A stretch of DNA of 60,154 bases, taken from NCBI GenBank assembly GCA_021779735.1, contig JAJYAC010000006.1, positions 1-60,154 of the forward strand, in the 5' to 3' direction. A program made the translations under genes and the position numbers. The DNA is from Actinomycetes bacterium (GTDB lineage Bacteria; Actinomycetota; Acidimicrobiia; Acidimicrobiales; RAAP-2). The notes under the pieces were generated by a model. That model was not told where the DNA came from and did not search any database. It saw nothing but the letters and a program-made list of their open reading frames with translations. Each line of letters begins with the position of its first letter. Within the stretch, counting starts at the first letter, position 1. Positions 43,145-56,662 of this stretch are shown here, piece after piece.

Positions 43145-45307
43145 CTAGGCCAGCTCGAGGTCGTCTTCGGCCTCGACGGCGACGTGGGGCACGATTCGAT
43201 CGAGCCAGCGCGGCATCCACCAGTTCGCCCGGCCGATGAAGTGCATGAGAGCCGGCACCAGCACCGTGCGCAAGATGAAGGCGTCCATGAGGACCGCGCC
43301 ACCGAGGCCGATGCCGAACTCGGCGATGATCCGCTGGCCGCCGAAGGCGAAGGAGATGAACACCGAGATCATGATGAGGGCGGCGGCGGTGATGACTCGT
43401 CCCGTGTTGGCCTGCCCGCGCTGGATGGCCTCCTCGTTGTCGCCGGTATTGAGCCACTCTTCGTGCATGCGCGAGACGAGAAACACCTGGTAGTCCATCG
43501 AGAGGCCGAAGAGGATCGCGATCATGATCACCGGCAGGAACGATTCGATGGGGCCAGTGCCCGCACCGAGGACTGAGCTGCCCCAGCCCCACTGAAAGAC
43601 CATCACCAAGAGTCCGAACGACGCCCCCGCGGCGAGCAGGTTCATCACCGCGGCCACCAGGGGCACGAGGACGCTGCGAAAGGCGAGCATCAAGAGCAGG
43701 CTGCCCAAGAGGACGATGACGCCGACGAAGAGGGGCAACTTGGATCCCAGCACGGTTGCGAAGTCGTCGAAGATCGCCGTGATACCGCCCACGTGGATCT
43801 GGGTGTGGCTGGTGGCAGTGGCGTCTGGGATGTAGTGCGTGCGGATCGCGGCGATGAGGTCAGACGTCCTCTGGTCTTGGGGACTCGAGGCGGGCACAAC
43901 CGTGATGATGCCGACCGTGGTGTGGGGGATGAAAATCGCCGGGCCCACTGAGGCGACGTCGGAGACGTGCACGAGCGAGGCATCGAGATTGCTGAGTGCG
44001 GCGCGGTCGCTCGCGCTGTGCACTGAGGCCACGATGGTGAGCGGTCCGTTAAAGCCTGGACCAAAGCCCTTCGCGAGGAGGTCGTAGGCCTGGCGCGTCG
44101 TCGTCGCCGGGGGGTTCGATCCCTGGTCCGAGCTGCCCAGGTGCAGCGAGAAGAAGGGTAGGGCGATCGAGATGATCACGACGAGCGCCAGGGCCGAGAG
44201 CGCGCGCGGGTGACGCGAGACGAACTGGCTCCAGCGCTGCCAGGCGCCGGCGACGACAACCGGCTCGGGGCCGTGCTCGGCGAGGGCGCGACGCTCGCGA
44301 CGGCTCAGCACGCGCATTTTCTGAAAGGCCAAGAGGGCGGGCAGCAGGGTCACCGAGGCCGCCATCGTGATCGCCACCGTGACCGTCGCCGAGACGGCCA
44401 CGCCGTTGAGGAACGACAAGCGCAGCACGAGCATGCCGAGTAGCGCGATGCACACCGTGGTGCCGGCGAAGAGGACTGCTCGCCCCGAGGTGTTGAGAGC
44501 GGTGACGATCGAGTCTTCAACGCTGAGACCGCGCTTTAAGTTCTGTCGTGAACGCGTGACGATGAACAGGGCGTAGTCGATGCCCACGCCCAAGCCGATG
44601 AGAGATCCGAGGATCGGCGCGAACTGGGCGATGGTGAGCGCGTGGCTCAGCAGCGTCGTCGCGGCGGTCGCCACCCCGAGCGCAAAGATCGCGACGCCCA
44701 GTGGCAAGAGCATCGCGAGGAACGAGCCGAAGGCGAAGAGCAGCACGAGGGCCGCGATGACGAGACCCACGAGTTCGCCCTTGGAGGCCGCGGGCTGGTC
44801 GAGCTGGCCAAAGGCGTTACCGCCGAACTGGACGTTGAGATGCGCGGAGCGAATAGTCGCCCCCACGGTTTCGACCGCGCGAATCTCGGGGTTCGTGAGC
44901 TTGAAGCCGGGCACGGAGAAGTGCACGACGGCGTAGGCGATGGCGCCGTCTTTGGAGACTTGGCTCGCGCCGAGGCAGCCCGCGCTCGTGGCACAAAACG
45001 GCGAGGTGACGCTCGCCACCTTGGGCAGGTGGGCGACGCGCGCGAGCATTTGCTCGATCGTCGCGCGCTGATCGGCGATGGTGCCCGAGGTCGCCTGAAA
45101 GACGATTTGGTCGGCCTCACCGCCGAGGGACTTCACCTGGGACAAGAGGGCGAAGGCGCGCGTCGAGTCGGTGCCGGGCAGGCTGAAGGAGTTCGAGAAC
45201 GCCGTGCCGACGCTCTGGGCCGCGCCCGTGAGTCCGACGAAGAGGATGATCCAGGCCACGAGAACGAGCCAGCGACGGCGAACGGCGAAACGGGCCAGAG
45301 ACTTCAT
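43145..45307 (-). CDS. MMPL/RND-family membrane transporter
   Basis: 720-aa transporter with about 12 membrane helices in two repeats, each with a large extracytoplasmic loop after the first helix (residues ~40-170 and ~380-500). The repeat motifs LIGLGVGIDYALFIVTRSRQ and ILFGLSMDYQVFLVSRMHEE contain the Asp-Tyr pairs of the MMPL proton relay. ATG 45307 preceded by AGGAGA is chosen; upstream in-frame codons give a non-homologous extension. Relatives export lipids, polyketides or drugs; the substrate here is unknown. Confidence 0.9.
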   Translation of the reverse strand: MKSLARFAVRRRWLVLVAWIILFVGLTGAAQSVGTAFSNSFSLPGTDSTRAFALLSQVKSLGGEADQIVFQATSGTIADQRATIEQMLARVAHLPKVASVTSPFCATSAGCLGASQVSKDGAIAYAVVHFSVPGFKLTNPEIRAVETVGATIRSAHLNVQFGGNAFGQLDQPAASKGELVGLVIAALVLLFAFGSFLAMLLPLGVAIFALGVATAATTLLSHALTIAQFAPILGSLIGLGVGIDYALFIVTRSRQNLKRGLSVEDSIVTALNTSGRAVLFAGTTVCIALLGMLVLRLSFLNGVAVSATVTVAITMAASVTLLPALLAFQKMRVLSRRERRALAEHGPEPVVVAGAWQRWSQFVSRHPRALSALALVVIISIALPFFSLHLGSSDQGSNPPATTTRQAYDLLAKGFGPGFNGPLTIVASVHSASDRAALSNLDASLVHVSDVASVGPAIFIPHTTVGIITVVPASSPQDQRTSDLIAAIRTHYIPDATATSHTQIHVGGITAIFDDFATVLGSKLPLFVGVIVLLGSLLLMLAFRSVLVPLVAAVMNLLAAGASFGLLVMVFQWGWGSSVLGAGTGPIESFLPVIMIAILFGLSMDYQVFLVSRMHEEWLNTGDNEEAIQRGQANTGRVITAAALIMISVFISFAFGGQRIIAEFGIGLGGAVLMDAFILRTVLVPALMHFIGRANWWMPRWLDRIVPHVAVEAEDDLELA

Positions 45308-45397
45308 GGACTCTCCTGTGGGCAAACGAGGGGGACGTGGAGGGACCAGTAGAGTGCCCTCGAGGGAGATACCCCACCACTGTAGGGGGAAATAGCG

Positions 45398-46192
45398 GTG
45401 ACGCCTTCGCCACCTCCAGAGCGATTCGCCGGCCACCACTACCCCCAGGTCATCCCCGTGCCCGACGAAGTTCAGCGTGGTGGGCCCGCCCCCTGGGCGC
45501 ACTTAGACGAGTCGGCGCGGCGTCACATCACCTCTCGCCGGGTGCTCGGGCGACTGGCCGCGAGTGGGCGCACCCTCGACGTCGCGCCCCTGCCCGGCGA
45601 GCCCGCGGAGCTCGCGGCGATCGAGGGGGCAACCTCGCGGGTCACGCGCCGCTCGGCGGTGTTGGTGGCCCTCTTCGACGAGGACGGCGAGGCCCACGTG
45701 ATCCTCACGCGCCGCTCGTTCTCCCTGCGCGCGCACCGTGGCGAGATCGCTCTGCCGGGCGGGGCCAGTGACGAGGGTGAAGACCCCGTGGCCACCGCGC
45801 TGCGCGAGGCCCGAGAGGAGGTGGGCCTCGATCCCGCGCGCGTGCGCCCCGCGGGCTGGCTCAACCCGCTCGTGACCTTCGCGTCCGCCTCGGCGATCTG
45901 GCCGGTGGTGGCTTCACTCGAGGAGCGGCCCGTGCTGGTCGCCGATCCCACCGAGGTCGACCGCGTCTTCACGGTGGCCCTGAAGGACCTGGTCGAGGAG
46001 GGAGCCTTCCTCGAGGAGCGTTGGCGACGCGCTGAGCGGCGACCGGGTAGCGACGACGAGGGCTTCTTCCCCCTCTACTTCTACCGAGTTCCCGGCGACG
46101 TGATCTGGGGAGCGACGGCGCGCGTGCTGACCGAGCTGCTGTGTGTCGCCCTCGACGTCGCGTGGCCCGAGGAGGGGCGTCGCTGGGGTTGA
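45398..46192 (+). CDS. Nudix hydrolase, CoA-pyrophosphatase type (NudL-like)
   Basis: 264-aa protein. The Nudix box GASDEGEDPVATALREAREEVGL is complete, and the upstream LTRRSFSLRAHRGEIALPGG is the UPF0035 motif of CoA diphosphatases. It would cleave CoA or acyl-CoA to 3',5'-ADP and phosphopantetheine. The ~90-residue N-terminal extension is unusual for NudL and of unknown function. GTG 45398 follows GGGGGA. Divergent from the MMPL gene. Confidence 0.85.
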   Translation: MTPSPPPERFAGHHYPQVIPVPDEVQRGGPAPWAHLDESARRHITSRRVLGRLAASGRTLDVAPLPGEPAELAAIEGATSRVTRRSAVLVALFDEDGEAHVILTRRSFSLRAHRGEIALPGGASDEGEDPVATALREAREEVGLDPARVRPAGWLNPLVTFASASAIWPVVASLEERPVLVADPTEVDRVFTVALKDLVEEGAFLEERWRRAERRPGSDDEGFFPLYFYRVPGDVIWGATARVLTELLCVALDVAWPEEGRRWG

Positions 46193-46264
46193 CCCGGTGG
46201 GGGCGAGTCGACGTCCGGTAGATTGGGGGCACGCAATCCCCAGACGCGTGTCGCGGAGGTCACC

Positions 46265-47424
46265 ATGGCGGAAGTTGAAATCGGTATTTTCAAATCGGCG
46301 CGTCAGGCGTACGGTTTCGACGACATCGCGATCGTGCCCAGCCGGCGCACCCGCGACCCCGAGGACGTCGACATCTCCTGGCAGATCGACGCCTACAAGT
46401 TCGAGTTGCCGCTGCTGGGCTCGGCCATGGACGGCGCGATCTCGCCGGCGACGGCGATCGAACTCGGTCGCCTCGGCGGCCTCGGCGTTTTGAACCTCGA
46501 GGGCCTGTGGACGCGCTACGAGGACCCGACGTCGCTGTTTGAAGAGATCGGCGAGCTCGACAACGACAAGGCCACCGCGCGCATGCAGCAGATGTACCTA
46601 GAGCCGATCAAGCTCGAGCTCGTCGCCGAGCGCATCAAGCAGATGAAGGACGCCGGCATCGTGACGAGCGCCTCGGTCACGCCCCAGCGCACGGAGTGGA
46701 TGTCCAAGGTGATCGCGGACTCCGGTCTCGACATCCTCGTCATCCAGGGCACCGTCGTCTCGGCCGAGCACGTCTCCAAGACGGTTGAGCCGCTCAACTT
46801 GAAGAAGTTCATTCGTGAGTTCGAGACCCCGGTCATCGTGGGCGGATGCGCGAGCTACCAGGCCGCGCTGCACCTCATGCGCACCGGGGCCGCCGGCGTG
46901 TTGGTGGGCGTGGGACCGGGCAACGCGTGCACGTCGCGCGCGGTGCTGGGCATTGGCGTGCCTCAGGCCACCGCGATCGCCGACGTGGCCGGCGCACGCA
47001 TGCGCCACCTCGACGAGACCGGCGTCTACGTGCACGTGATCGCCGACGGTGGCATGTCTAAGGGCGGCGACATCGCCAAGGCCATCGCCTGCGGCGCGGA
47101 CGCGGTGATGATCGGCTCGCCGCTCACCAGCGCGATCGAGGCGCCGGCGCGCGGCTACCACTGGGGCATGGCGACGTTCCACCCGACGCTGCCGCGCGGC
47201 ACGCGCGTGCGCACCCAGGTGCGCGGCACGCTCGAGGAGATCCTCCTCGGACCGGCGCACGAGAACGACGGCCGCCTCAACCTCTTCGGCGCCCTGCGCA
47301 CGTCGATGGCGACCTGTGGATACGAGACCTTGAAGGAGTTCCAGAAGGCCGAGATCATGCTCGCGCCGTCGCTGCAGACCGAGGGCAAGGCGCTGCAGCG
47401 TTCCCAGGGCGTGGGCATGGGCCA

Positions 47425-47428
<4 letters not shown>
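46265..47428 (+). CDS. guaB3: GuaB3-type IMP dehydrogenase-related protein
   Basis: 387-aa TIM-barrel protein of the GuaB3 (IMP_DH_rel_2) family common in Actinobacteria. The active-site loop [13 protein letters not shown] has the catalytic cysteine; [26 protein letters not shown] and [25 protein letters not shown] bind IMP phosphate. The CBS pair of canonical GuaB is absent, as expected for GuaB3. It is followed with overlap by guaA, implying GMP synthesis, but the exact reaction of GuaB3 enzymes is not uniformly established. ATG 46265 gives the family start. Confidence 0.9.
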
Positions 47429-51221
<3,793 letters not shown>

Positions 51222-51256
51222 TGGCCAGTGCTTTTCTAAAGGGCGGCTAAGAATCA

Positions 51257-51288
51257 ACCCGCGCGCGGATGGGGGCGCCAGCGCGGGT
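51257..51288 (+). terminator. GC-rich hairpin after the helicase gene
   Basis: ACCCGCGC (51257-51264) pairs with GCGCGGGT (51281-51288) over a 16-nt loop, 35 nt past the helicase stop. It encloses ATG 51269, which argues against that codon as the start of the next gene. Confidence 0.5.
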
Positions 51289-51304
51289 GTCAGAATGGAT
51301 ACTC

Positions 51305-52570
51305 ATGGTCTCGACCCGACCCGCCTATCGGCCGCCGAGCGCGCCGGGCAACCACCGACTGCCCCAGAGCGTGTACTGGCGACGCCGCGCACTCGTCGTG
51401 CTCTCGAGCGCGTCGCTCGCCTTCGTCCTCTACCTCGGCGGCACGCTGGCCTTCGCCCTGCACAACCCGACCTACGGCGTCTCCTACATGGCGCGCGCCG
51501 CCGAGTGGGGCCGCAGCCACGGGATGGGCAGCGTGATCACCTGGATCGAGACCGAGTACTACAAGTTGAACCCGCCCAAGAAGGGCGGCAAGCCGTCGCT
51601 GTCGGCCTTCGGCAAGGGCGCGACCGCGACGCAACTGCCCAGCGGACCCCTGCCCGTGCCCACGCGCATGTCGACGCCGGCCGCCCACCCCCTGCCCGGC
51701 GAGGGAGTCTGGCACGTCGCCGGTCGCACGACGGCGACGGGTATACCGACCGTCTACGAGGCCTTCGTGCGTCCCAACGCCATCAACACGAGCTACGTGG
51801 TGGGCGTGGCCTGGATGGACCCGCGACTTCTCCAGGCCCAGCTCTACTCGGGCAGCTACATCCCCGGCGGTTACCACTTCAGCCACTCCGCGCCGATCAC
51901 CGCGGCGGCCTCGCGCACCCTGGTGGCCGCTTTCAACGCGGGCTTTCGCATGCAGGACGCCAACGGTGGCTACTACACCGACGGGCGCATGATCATCCCG
52001 CTGCGCCGCGGCGCGGCCTCCGTCGTAGTCTTCAAAGACGGCACGATGACCTTGGGCGCGTGGGGCACCAAGGGCTTCACCATGAACAATCAGATCGCCT
52101 CGGTGCGCCAGAATCTGCGCCTGCTCGTCAACAACGGCCAAGCCGTGCCCGGTCTGGCCAACCCCAACTCCATCGCCTGGGGTAAGACCCTGGGAGGGAC
52201 GTTCAGCGTGTGGCGCTCGGGCCTGGGTGTCACGAAGGACGGCGCCATCGTCTACGTCGGCGGCCCGGCGCTCTCCATCAGCGACCTCGCCAACGTGCTC
52301 GTGCGCGCCGGAGCGGTGCGGGCCATGGAGCTCGACATCAACACCGACTGGGTGCAGTACTCGGTCTTTAACGGGGCACTCAACTCGCCGATCAACGGCG
52401 GCAACGGCACGAAGTTACTGAGCGCGATGAACGGCCCGCCCTCTCGCTACTTCGCCACCTGGTGGAACCGCGACTTCTACACGATGAGCCTGCGTCCCGC
52501 CTACGCCACGACGTCGGGGACCACCTCGTCCTCAACCACCACGACCTCGAAGTTGACGCCCGCCGGCTAG
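51305..52570 (+). CDS. Membrane-anchored phosphodiester glycosidase (NAGPA/DUF2233) protein
   Basis: 421-aa protein with a cytoplasmic basic start, one membrane helix (~residues 29-50) and an extracytoplasmic NAGPA domain: AAFNAGFRMQDANGGYYTDGR, RLLVNNGQAVPG, RSGLGVTKDGAIVYVGG, RAMELDINTDWVQY. Relatives uncap or cleave sugar phosphodiesters, so a role on cell-wall glycopolymers or capsule is plausible. A Thr/Ser-rich tail ends the protein. ATG 51305 is chosen because ATG 51269 lies in a hairpin loop; neither has a clear ribosome site. Confidence 0.78.
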   Translation: MVSTRPAYRPPSAPGNHRLPQSVYWRRRALVVLSSASLAFVLYLGGTLAFALHNPTYGVSYMARAAEWGRSHGMGSVITWIETEYYKLNPPKKGGKPSLSAFGKGATATQLPSGPLPVPTRMSTPAAHPLPGEGVWHVAGRTTATGIPTVYEAFVRPNAINTSYVVGVAWMDPRLLQAQLYSGSYIPGGYHFSHSAPITAAASRTLVAAFNAGFRMQDANGGYYTDGRMIIPLRRGAASVVVFKDGTMTLGAWGTKGFTMNNQIASVRQNLRLLVNNGQAVPGLANPNSIAWGKTLGGTFSVWRSGLGVTKDGAIVYVGGPALSISDLANVLVRAGAVRAMELDINTDWVQYSVFNGALNSPINGGNGTKLLSAMNGPPSRYFATWWNRDFYTMSLRPAYATTSGTTSSSTTTTSKLTPAG

Positions 52571-52662
52571 GCGCGTCGAGGGCCCGCGCTGCGACGAAGG
52601 CGGGTCCGCGCAAGCGACTCTGTATAGGATGTTCACTATTTGCGTCTGATCAGGAGGGTGGC

Positions 52663-54399
52663 ATGCCAGGAGTTTCTCGAGTTCGGGGGTGGCGCCTGGT
52701 GCTTCTCGCCAGTCTCATCGCCGGGGCCCTGCCCCTCACGTCGAGCCTGGCGGGGGCGTCGACGTGGACGCCGGCCCAACCCCTCGCGACCTCGCTCAAC
52801 CTCGGCGGCTACGCCCAGGTCTTGTCCGTGTCGTGCGCGGGGCCGGGCCAGTGCGTGGCCGGCGGCTACTACGAAGACGTCAACAACACCTCCCAGGCCC
52901 TCATCGTCAACGAGGTGAACGGCGTCTGGGGCGCGCCCACCACCCTCGCGGGATCACTCAACATGAGTGGCGCCCAGGTGACCTCGGTGGCTTGCGACCC
53001 GTCGGGCCACTGCGTGGCTGGCGGGTACTACGAAGACGCGTCCACGACGACCTTCGCCTTCGTCGCCGACGAGGTGAACGGCAACTGGGTGATCACCACG
53101 CTGCCCTCGAGTCTGGACCCGAACGGATCACAGGTGAACGCGGTGGCCTGTGAGGCGTCGGGCCACTGCGTGGCCGGCGGCTACTACGAGACCGCGGGCG
53201 TTCACGTCCAGGCCTTCGTCATGGACGAGGTCAACGGCACCTGGGGCGCGCCGAGCACTCTGACAGACGGGTCGAACCAGGCACTCGGCGACCTCGCGGG
53301 ATCCAACGGCTACGCCCAGGTGAACGCGGTGGCCTGTGACGGCGTGGGCTACTGCGTGGCCGGCGGCTACTACTACGACGCCAGCACCATTCAGCACGCC
53401 TTTGTGGTTGACGAGGTGGGCGGCGTGTGGTCGCGCGCGACGTCACTCGCCCAGGCGAGCAGAGTGAACGCCACGACCACACTGACGTCGCTCGCGTGTG
53501 ACCCCTCGGGGCACTGCGTGGCCGGCGGCATGCTCAATGACGCGGGGTCAACGTACCAGGCCTTCGTCGCCGACGAGGTAGGTGGACTCTGGACGACGAC
53601 GCCCATCGCGACGTCACTCAACACGGGTGGGTCGGCCGAGACGAACTCGGTCGCGTGTGACCCCTCGGGGCACTGCGTGGCCGGCGGCATGCTCAATGAC
53701 GCAGGGTCAACGTACCAGGCCTTCGTCGCCGACGAGGTGAACGGCACCTGGAGCGCGACGACGGTCGCCGCGTCACTCAATGGTGGCGGGAACGCGACGG
53801 TCTGGGCCGTCGCCTGCAGCGCGGGCCAGTGCGAGGCCGGTGGCTACTACGACGCGACGGGCAGCACGTACGGGGCGTTCATCGCTGACGAGGTGAACGG
53901 AGTGTGGGCCGCGTCGCCGGTGGCCACGTCACTCAATGCCCGTGGCGGCGCGGGAGTGACCGCGCTGACCTGTAGCGCGGGCCAATGCCTGGCCGGAGGT
54001 AACTACGTAGACAGCACCGGTCGCACTCAAGCGTTCATCACTCAAAACGAGGTGACCCCCGGGCGGCTCGCGGGCCTCTCGCTGACGCGCAGTCACACCA
54101 CCGTGAGTGCGAGCTGGACCCCTAACGGGAGCGACTCCTACACCTGCACCCTGATGTACGGCTACTCGAGCCCCTCGTCGTTTCACGTCACCACCACGTC
54201 AGGTGGGTGCGCCTTCTACGGGGTGAGTCCCACCCAGTCGGTGGGCGTGCGCGTCGTCGCCACCAGCGCAGGGGTCTCGTCGGCGCCGGTGACGGCCTTT
54301 GTCGATGGGCAGGCGTCGATCACGTGCGTACGCAACGGCGCGCACCGAGTGGTGACGGGGGCGAGTCCTCGCTGCCCCGCGGGCTGGCGTCGCCGGTAG
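52663..54399 (+). CDS. Secreted Cys-paired repeat protein with C-terminal CPxGW motif
   Basis: 578 aa. A signal peptide (hydrophobic residues ~11-31, cleavage near LAGAS) leads into eight ~53-residue repeats of the pattern CDPSGHCVAGG-YYEDAST-FVADEVNGxW, each with a C-x5-C or C-x4-C pair that can form a disulfide. A beta-propeller is likely. A fibronectin-like segment (~residues 470-550) follows, and the end reads ITCVRNGAHRVVTG then CPAGWRRR. ATG 52663 has AGGAGG upstream. Function unknown; probably cell-surface binding or adhesion. Confidence 0.8.
   Translation: MPGVSRVRGWRLVLLASLIAGALPLTSSLAGASTWTPAQPLATSLNLGGYAQVLSVSCAGPGQCVAGGYYEDVNNTSQALIVNEVNGVWGAPTTLAGSLNMSGAQVTSVACDPSGHCVAGGYYEDASTTTFAFVADEVNGNWVITTLPSSLDPNGSQVNAVACEASGHCVAGGYYETAGVHVQAFVMDEVNGTWGAPSTLTDGSNQALGDLAGSNGYAQVNAVACDGVGYCVAGGYYYDASTIQHAFVVDEVGGVWSRATSLAQASRVNATTTLTSLACDPSGHCVAGGMLNDAGSTYQAFVADEVGGLWTTTPIATSLNTGGSAETNSVACDPSGHCVAGGMLNDAGSTYQAFVADEVNGTWSATTVAASLNGGGNATVWAVACSAGQCEAGGYYDATGSTYGAFIADEVNGVWAASPVATSLNARGGAGVTALTCSAGQCLAGGNYVDSTGRTQAFITQNEVTPGRLAGLSLTRSHTTVSASWTPNGSDSYTCTLMYGYSSPSSFHVTTTSGGCAFYGVSPTQSVGVRVVATSAGVSSAPVTAFVDGQASITCVRNGAHRVVTGASPRCPAGWRRR
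53492..53579 (+). repeat. 88-bp direct repeat, copy 1
   Basis: Within repeat 5 of the secreted protein. It matches copy 2 at 53651-53738 at 87 of 88 bases; copies are 159 bp (53 codons) apart. Confidence 0.95.
53651..53738 (+). repeat. 88-bp direct repeat, copy 2
   Basis: Second copy of the 88-bp unit, within repeat 6; the only difference is A for G at 53703. This indicates a recent in-frame duplication or gene conversion. Confidence 0.95.
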
Positions 54400-54442
54400 G
54401 GCGCGACCTGCCTCGCGTTACCCGTTGAGGAGCGGCGACTGG

Positions 54443-56554
54443 TCAGCGCAGGTACGCGTGCGCGATGAGCCCGCCCACCTGATCGCGGGCCACCGCGGGC
54501 GAGAAGTGAAAGCCCTGCCCGAGGGTGCAGCCCAGCGCGTGCAGGTTCGTCCACTGCTCGGCGGTCTCGATGCCCTCGGCGAGGACCGTCATGCCCATCT
54601 TCGCGCCCAGGGTGACGACCGCCTCGAGCAGAGCGTCGTGGTCCTCGCTCGCGTGGGGAGGGCTGACGAAGGAGCGATCGATCTTGAGGATGTCCGGACG
54701 CAGCAAGGTCAACTGGGACAGTGACGAGTAACCGGTGCCGAAGTCGTCGAGGGCGACTCGCACCCCCAACTCTTGAAGGCGCTTGGTGGTCACGAGGGTC
54801 TCGGTCACGTCACGCAGCGCGGCGCTCTCCGTGATCTCGATGACCAGGCGCTCGGGCGCAACGCCGCTCTCACTCAACGAGTCTTCGATGACTCCGACCA
54901 GCCCGTCGTCGTGGAAGCCCTCCGCGGAGATGTTGACGCTGACGTAGGGCGCAACGCCGCGCGACGCGGGCCAGCGCCGTGCCTCGTTCAGCGCCGTGCG
55001 CAGGGCGAATGCGCCGAGATCGACGATGAGCGAACTGCGTTCGGCGAGGGGGATAAACACCTCGGGAGAGATGGCGCCTCGCTCCGGGTGGCGCCAGCGC
55101 ATCAGGGACTCGAAGGCCACCACTCGTCCGCTGGCCAGTTCCACGATCGGCTGGTAGTGCATCGACAGCTGCTTGTTCGCCAGGGCCACGTGAAGTTCTT
55201 GAACGAGCGAGAACCGGTGCACCGCGCTCTGGCGCATCGCGGGGTGAAAGACCACGTAACTGCCGCGACGAGTGCGCTTGGCCTCATATCGCGCGACGTC
55301 CGCCTCCTGGAGGAGATCGGCCGTGTCGACCGAATCGCGGTCGCACAAGGCGATGCCCACGGTGGCACGCTGGTCGATACGCATGCCATCAAAGACGAAG
55401 GGCTCGGCCAGGACGTCGAGGAGGCGCCGCGCGACGGTGGCCGCCTCGTCGAAGCTCGCGAGGTCTTCGGCGAGGTAGAGGAACTCGTCGGCGCCGAGGT
55501 GACTCAGCGTGTCCGTCGATCGCGTCACGAGTTCGAAGCGGCGTGCGATGCCCGCGAGCAGTTGGTCGCCGATGAAGTGGCCAAACGTGTCGTTGACTCC
55601 CTTGAAGTCATCGAGGTCGAGCAACAGCACCGCGCTCAGGCCGCCGAGGCGGCTCAGTCGCGCCTTGGCCTGGTTCAGACGATCCTCGAACAAGGTGCGG
55701 TTCGCCAGACCGGTCAGGGGATCGTGCAGCGCCTGTTGCGTGAGCCGGGCGACGAGCAGGCGCTCCTCGGTGACGTCGCGCTCGGACACCACGAAGTAGC
55801 GAACGCGACCGGCGGCGTCGCGCGCCGGCGACTTGGAGACTTCGACGATGACGACGTGGCCGTCTCGGTGCACGTAGCGCTTGACGTAGGTCGCCGGGGC
55901 CTCATCGCCGAGGAGAAACCGCTCGCGGACGGCGCCCGAGATCTCCTGGTCGTCGGGGTGGGTGAACGAGGACGAGTCGAAACCGACGATCTCTGATCGG
56001 TCGCGTCCGATGAGTCGACAGAACGCGTCGTTGGCCGCCGTGATGCAGTCCTCGAGGTCGACGAAGATCATGGGCGAGGTGTTCGCCTCGAAGGCGAGGC
56101 GAAAGCGTTCCTCGCTCTCGGCCAGCAACGCGGCCGAGGTGAGTCGCTCGGCCATATCGGCGCGGTGGCCGAGCGACTGCGTGGAAGCGGCGGCCCGCAC
56201 CGCGGCGACGACCCACGCTCGGTCGTCGACGCTGAAGGGAGAGAGGGCGACCGAGACCAAGACCTCGGCGTGGTCCTTTCTGAGGAGGCGGTAGTGCGCG
56301 TTGGTGCCCATGGTCCTCGCGCGAGGGTCGCTCGCGTACTGCGTACGCGAGCCGTGGTGCGCCTGGCGTACCTCGGGAGGGATCAGCGTCTCAATCGAGC
56401 GACCGATCAGCTCGCCGTCTCGATAGCCCGTGAGCGCGTCGAGCGAGGCTCCCACGTGGTGGATGACGCCCTGAGCGTCGACGACAATGACCTCGTCGGG
56501 CAGCACGGCCAGGAGCCGACGCCAGGCGTCCGTGCGTTGCTCTAACTGGCCCAT
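54443..56554 (-). CDS. PAS-PAS-GGDEF-EAL c-di-GMP signalling protein
   Basis: 703-aa cytosolic protein: two PAS domains (~10-130 and ~155-275), GGDEF (~285-440), EAL (~450-700). The cyclase signature is GADEF, not GGDEF, so synthesis is probably lost. The phosphodiesterase side keeps key residues: ESLMRW (EAL variant), VSVNIS, EITES, DDFGTGYSSL, KIDRSFV and AEGIET. It likely hydrolyses c-di-GMP in response to a PAS ligand. ATG 56554 with GGAGG 5 nt upstream is preferred to TTG 56566. Convergent with the secreted protein. Confidence 0.88.
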   Translation of the reverse strand: MGQLEQRTDAWRRLLAVLPDEVIVVDAQGVIHHVGASLDALTGYRDGELIGRSIETLIPPEVRQAHHGSRTQYASDPRARTMGTNAHYRLLRKDHAEVLVSVALSPFSVDDRAWVVAAVRAAASTQSLGHRADMAERLTSAALLAESEERFRLAFEANTSPMIFVDLEDCITAANDAFCRLIGRDRSEIVGFDSSSFTHPDDQEISGAVRERFLLGDEAPATYVKRYVHRDGHVVIVEVSKSPARDAAGRVRYFVVSERDVTEERLLVARLTQQALHDPLTGLANRTLFEDRLNQAKARLSRLGGLSAVLLLDLDDFKGVNDTFGHFIGDQLLAGIARRFELVTRSTDTLSHLGADEFLYLAEDLASFDEAATVARRLLDVLAEPFVFDGMRIDQRATVGIALCDRDSVDTADLLQEADVARYEAKRTRRGSYVVFHPAMRQSAVHRFSLVQELHVALANKQLSMHYQPIVELASGRVVAFESLMRWRHPERGAISPEVFIPLAERSSLIVDLGAFALRTALNEARRWPASRGVAPYVSVNISAEGFHDDGLVGVIEDSLSESGVAPERLVIEITESAALRDVTETLVTTKRLQELGVRVALDDFGTGYSSLSQLTLLRPDILKIDRSFVSPPHASEDHDALLEAVVTLGAKMGMTVLAEGIETAEQWTNLHALGCTLGQGFHFSPAVARDQVGGLIAHAYLR

Positions 56555-56662
56555 GGCGACCTCCAACTGCTGCCAGTCATTTGAGCACCGTGATTGGTCG
56601 AAATCGGTCCTCTGATACTTGACAAAATAAATAGAAACTTAAGGACGGCCGACGGATCTCGC

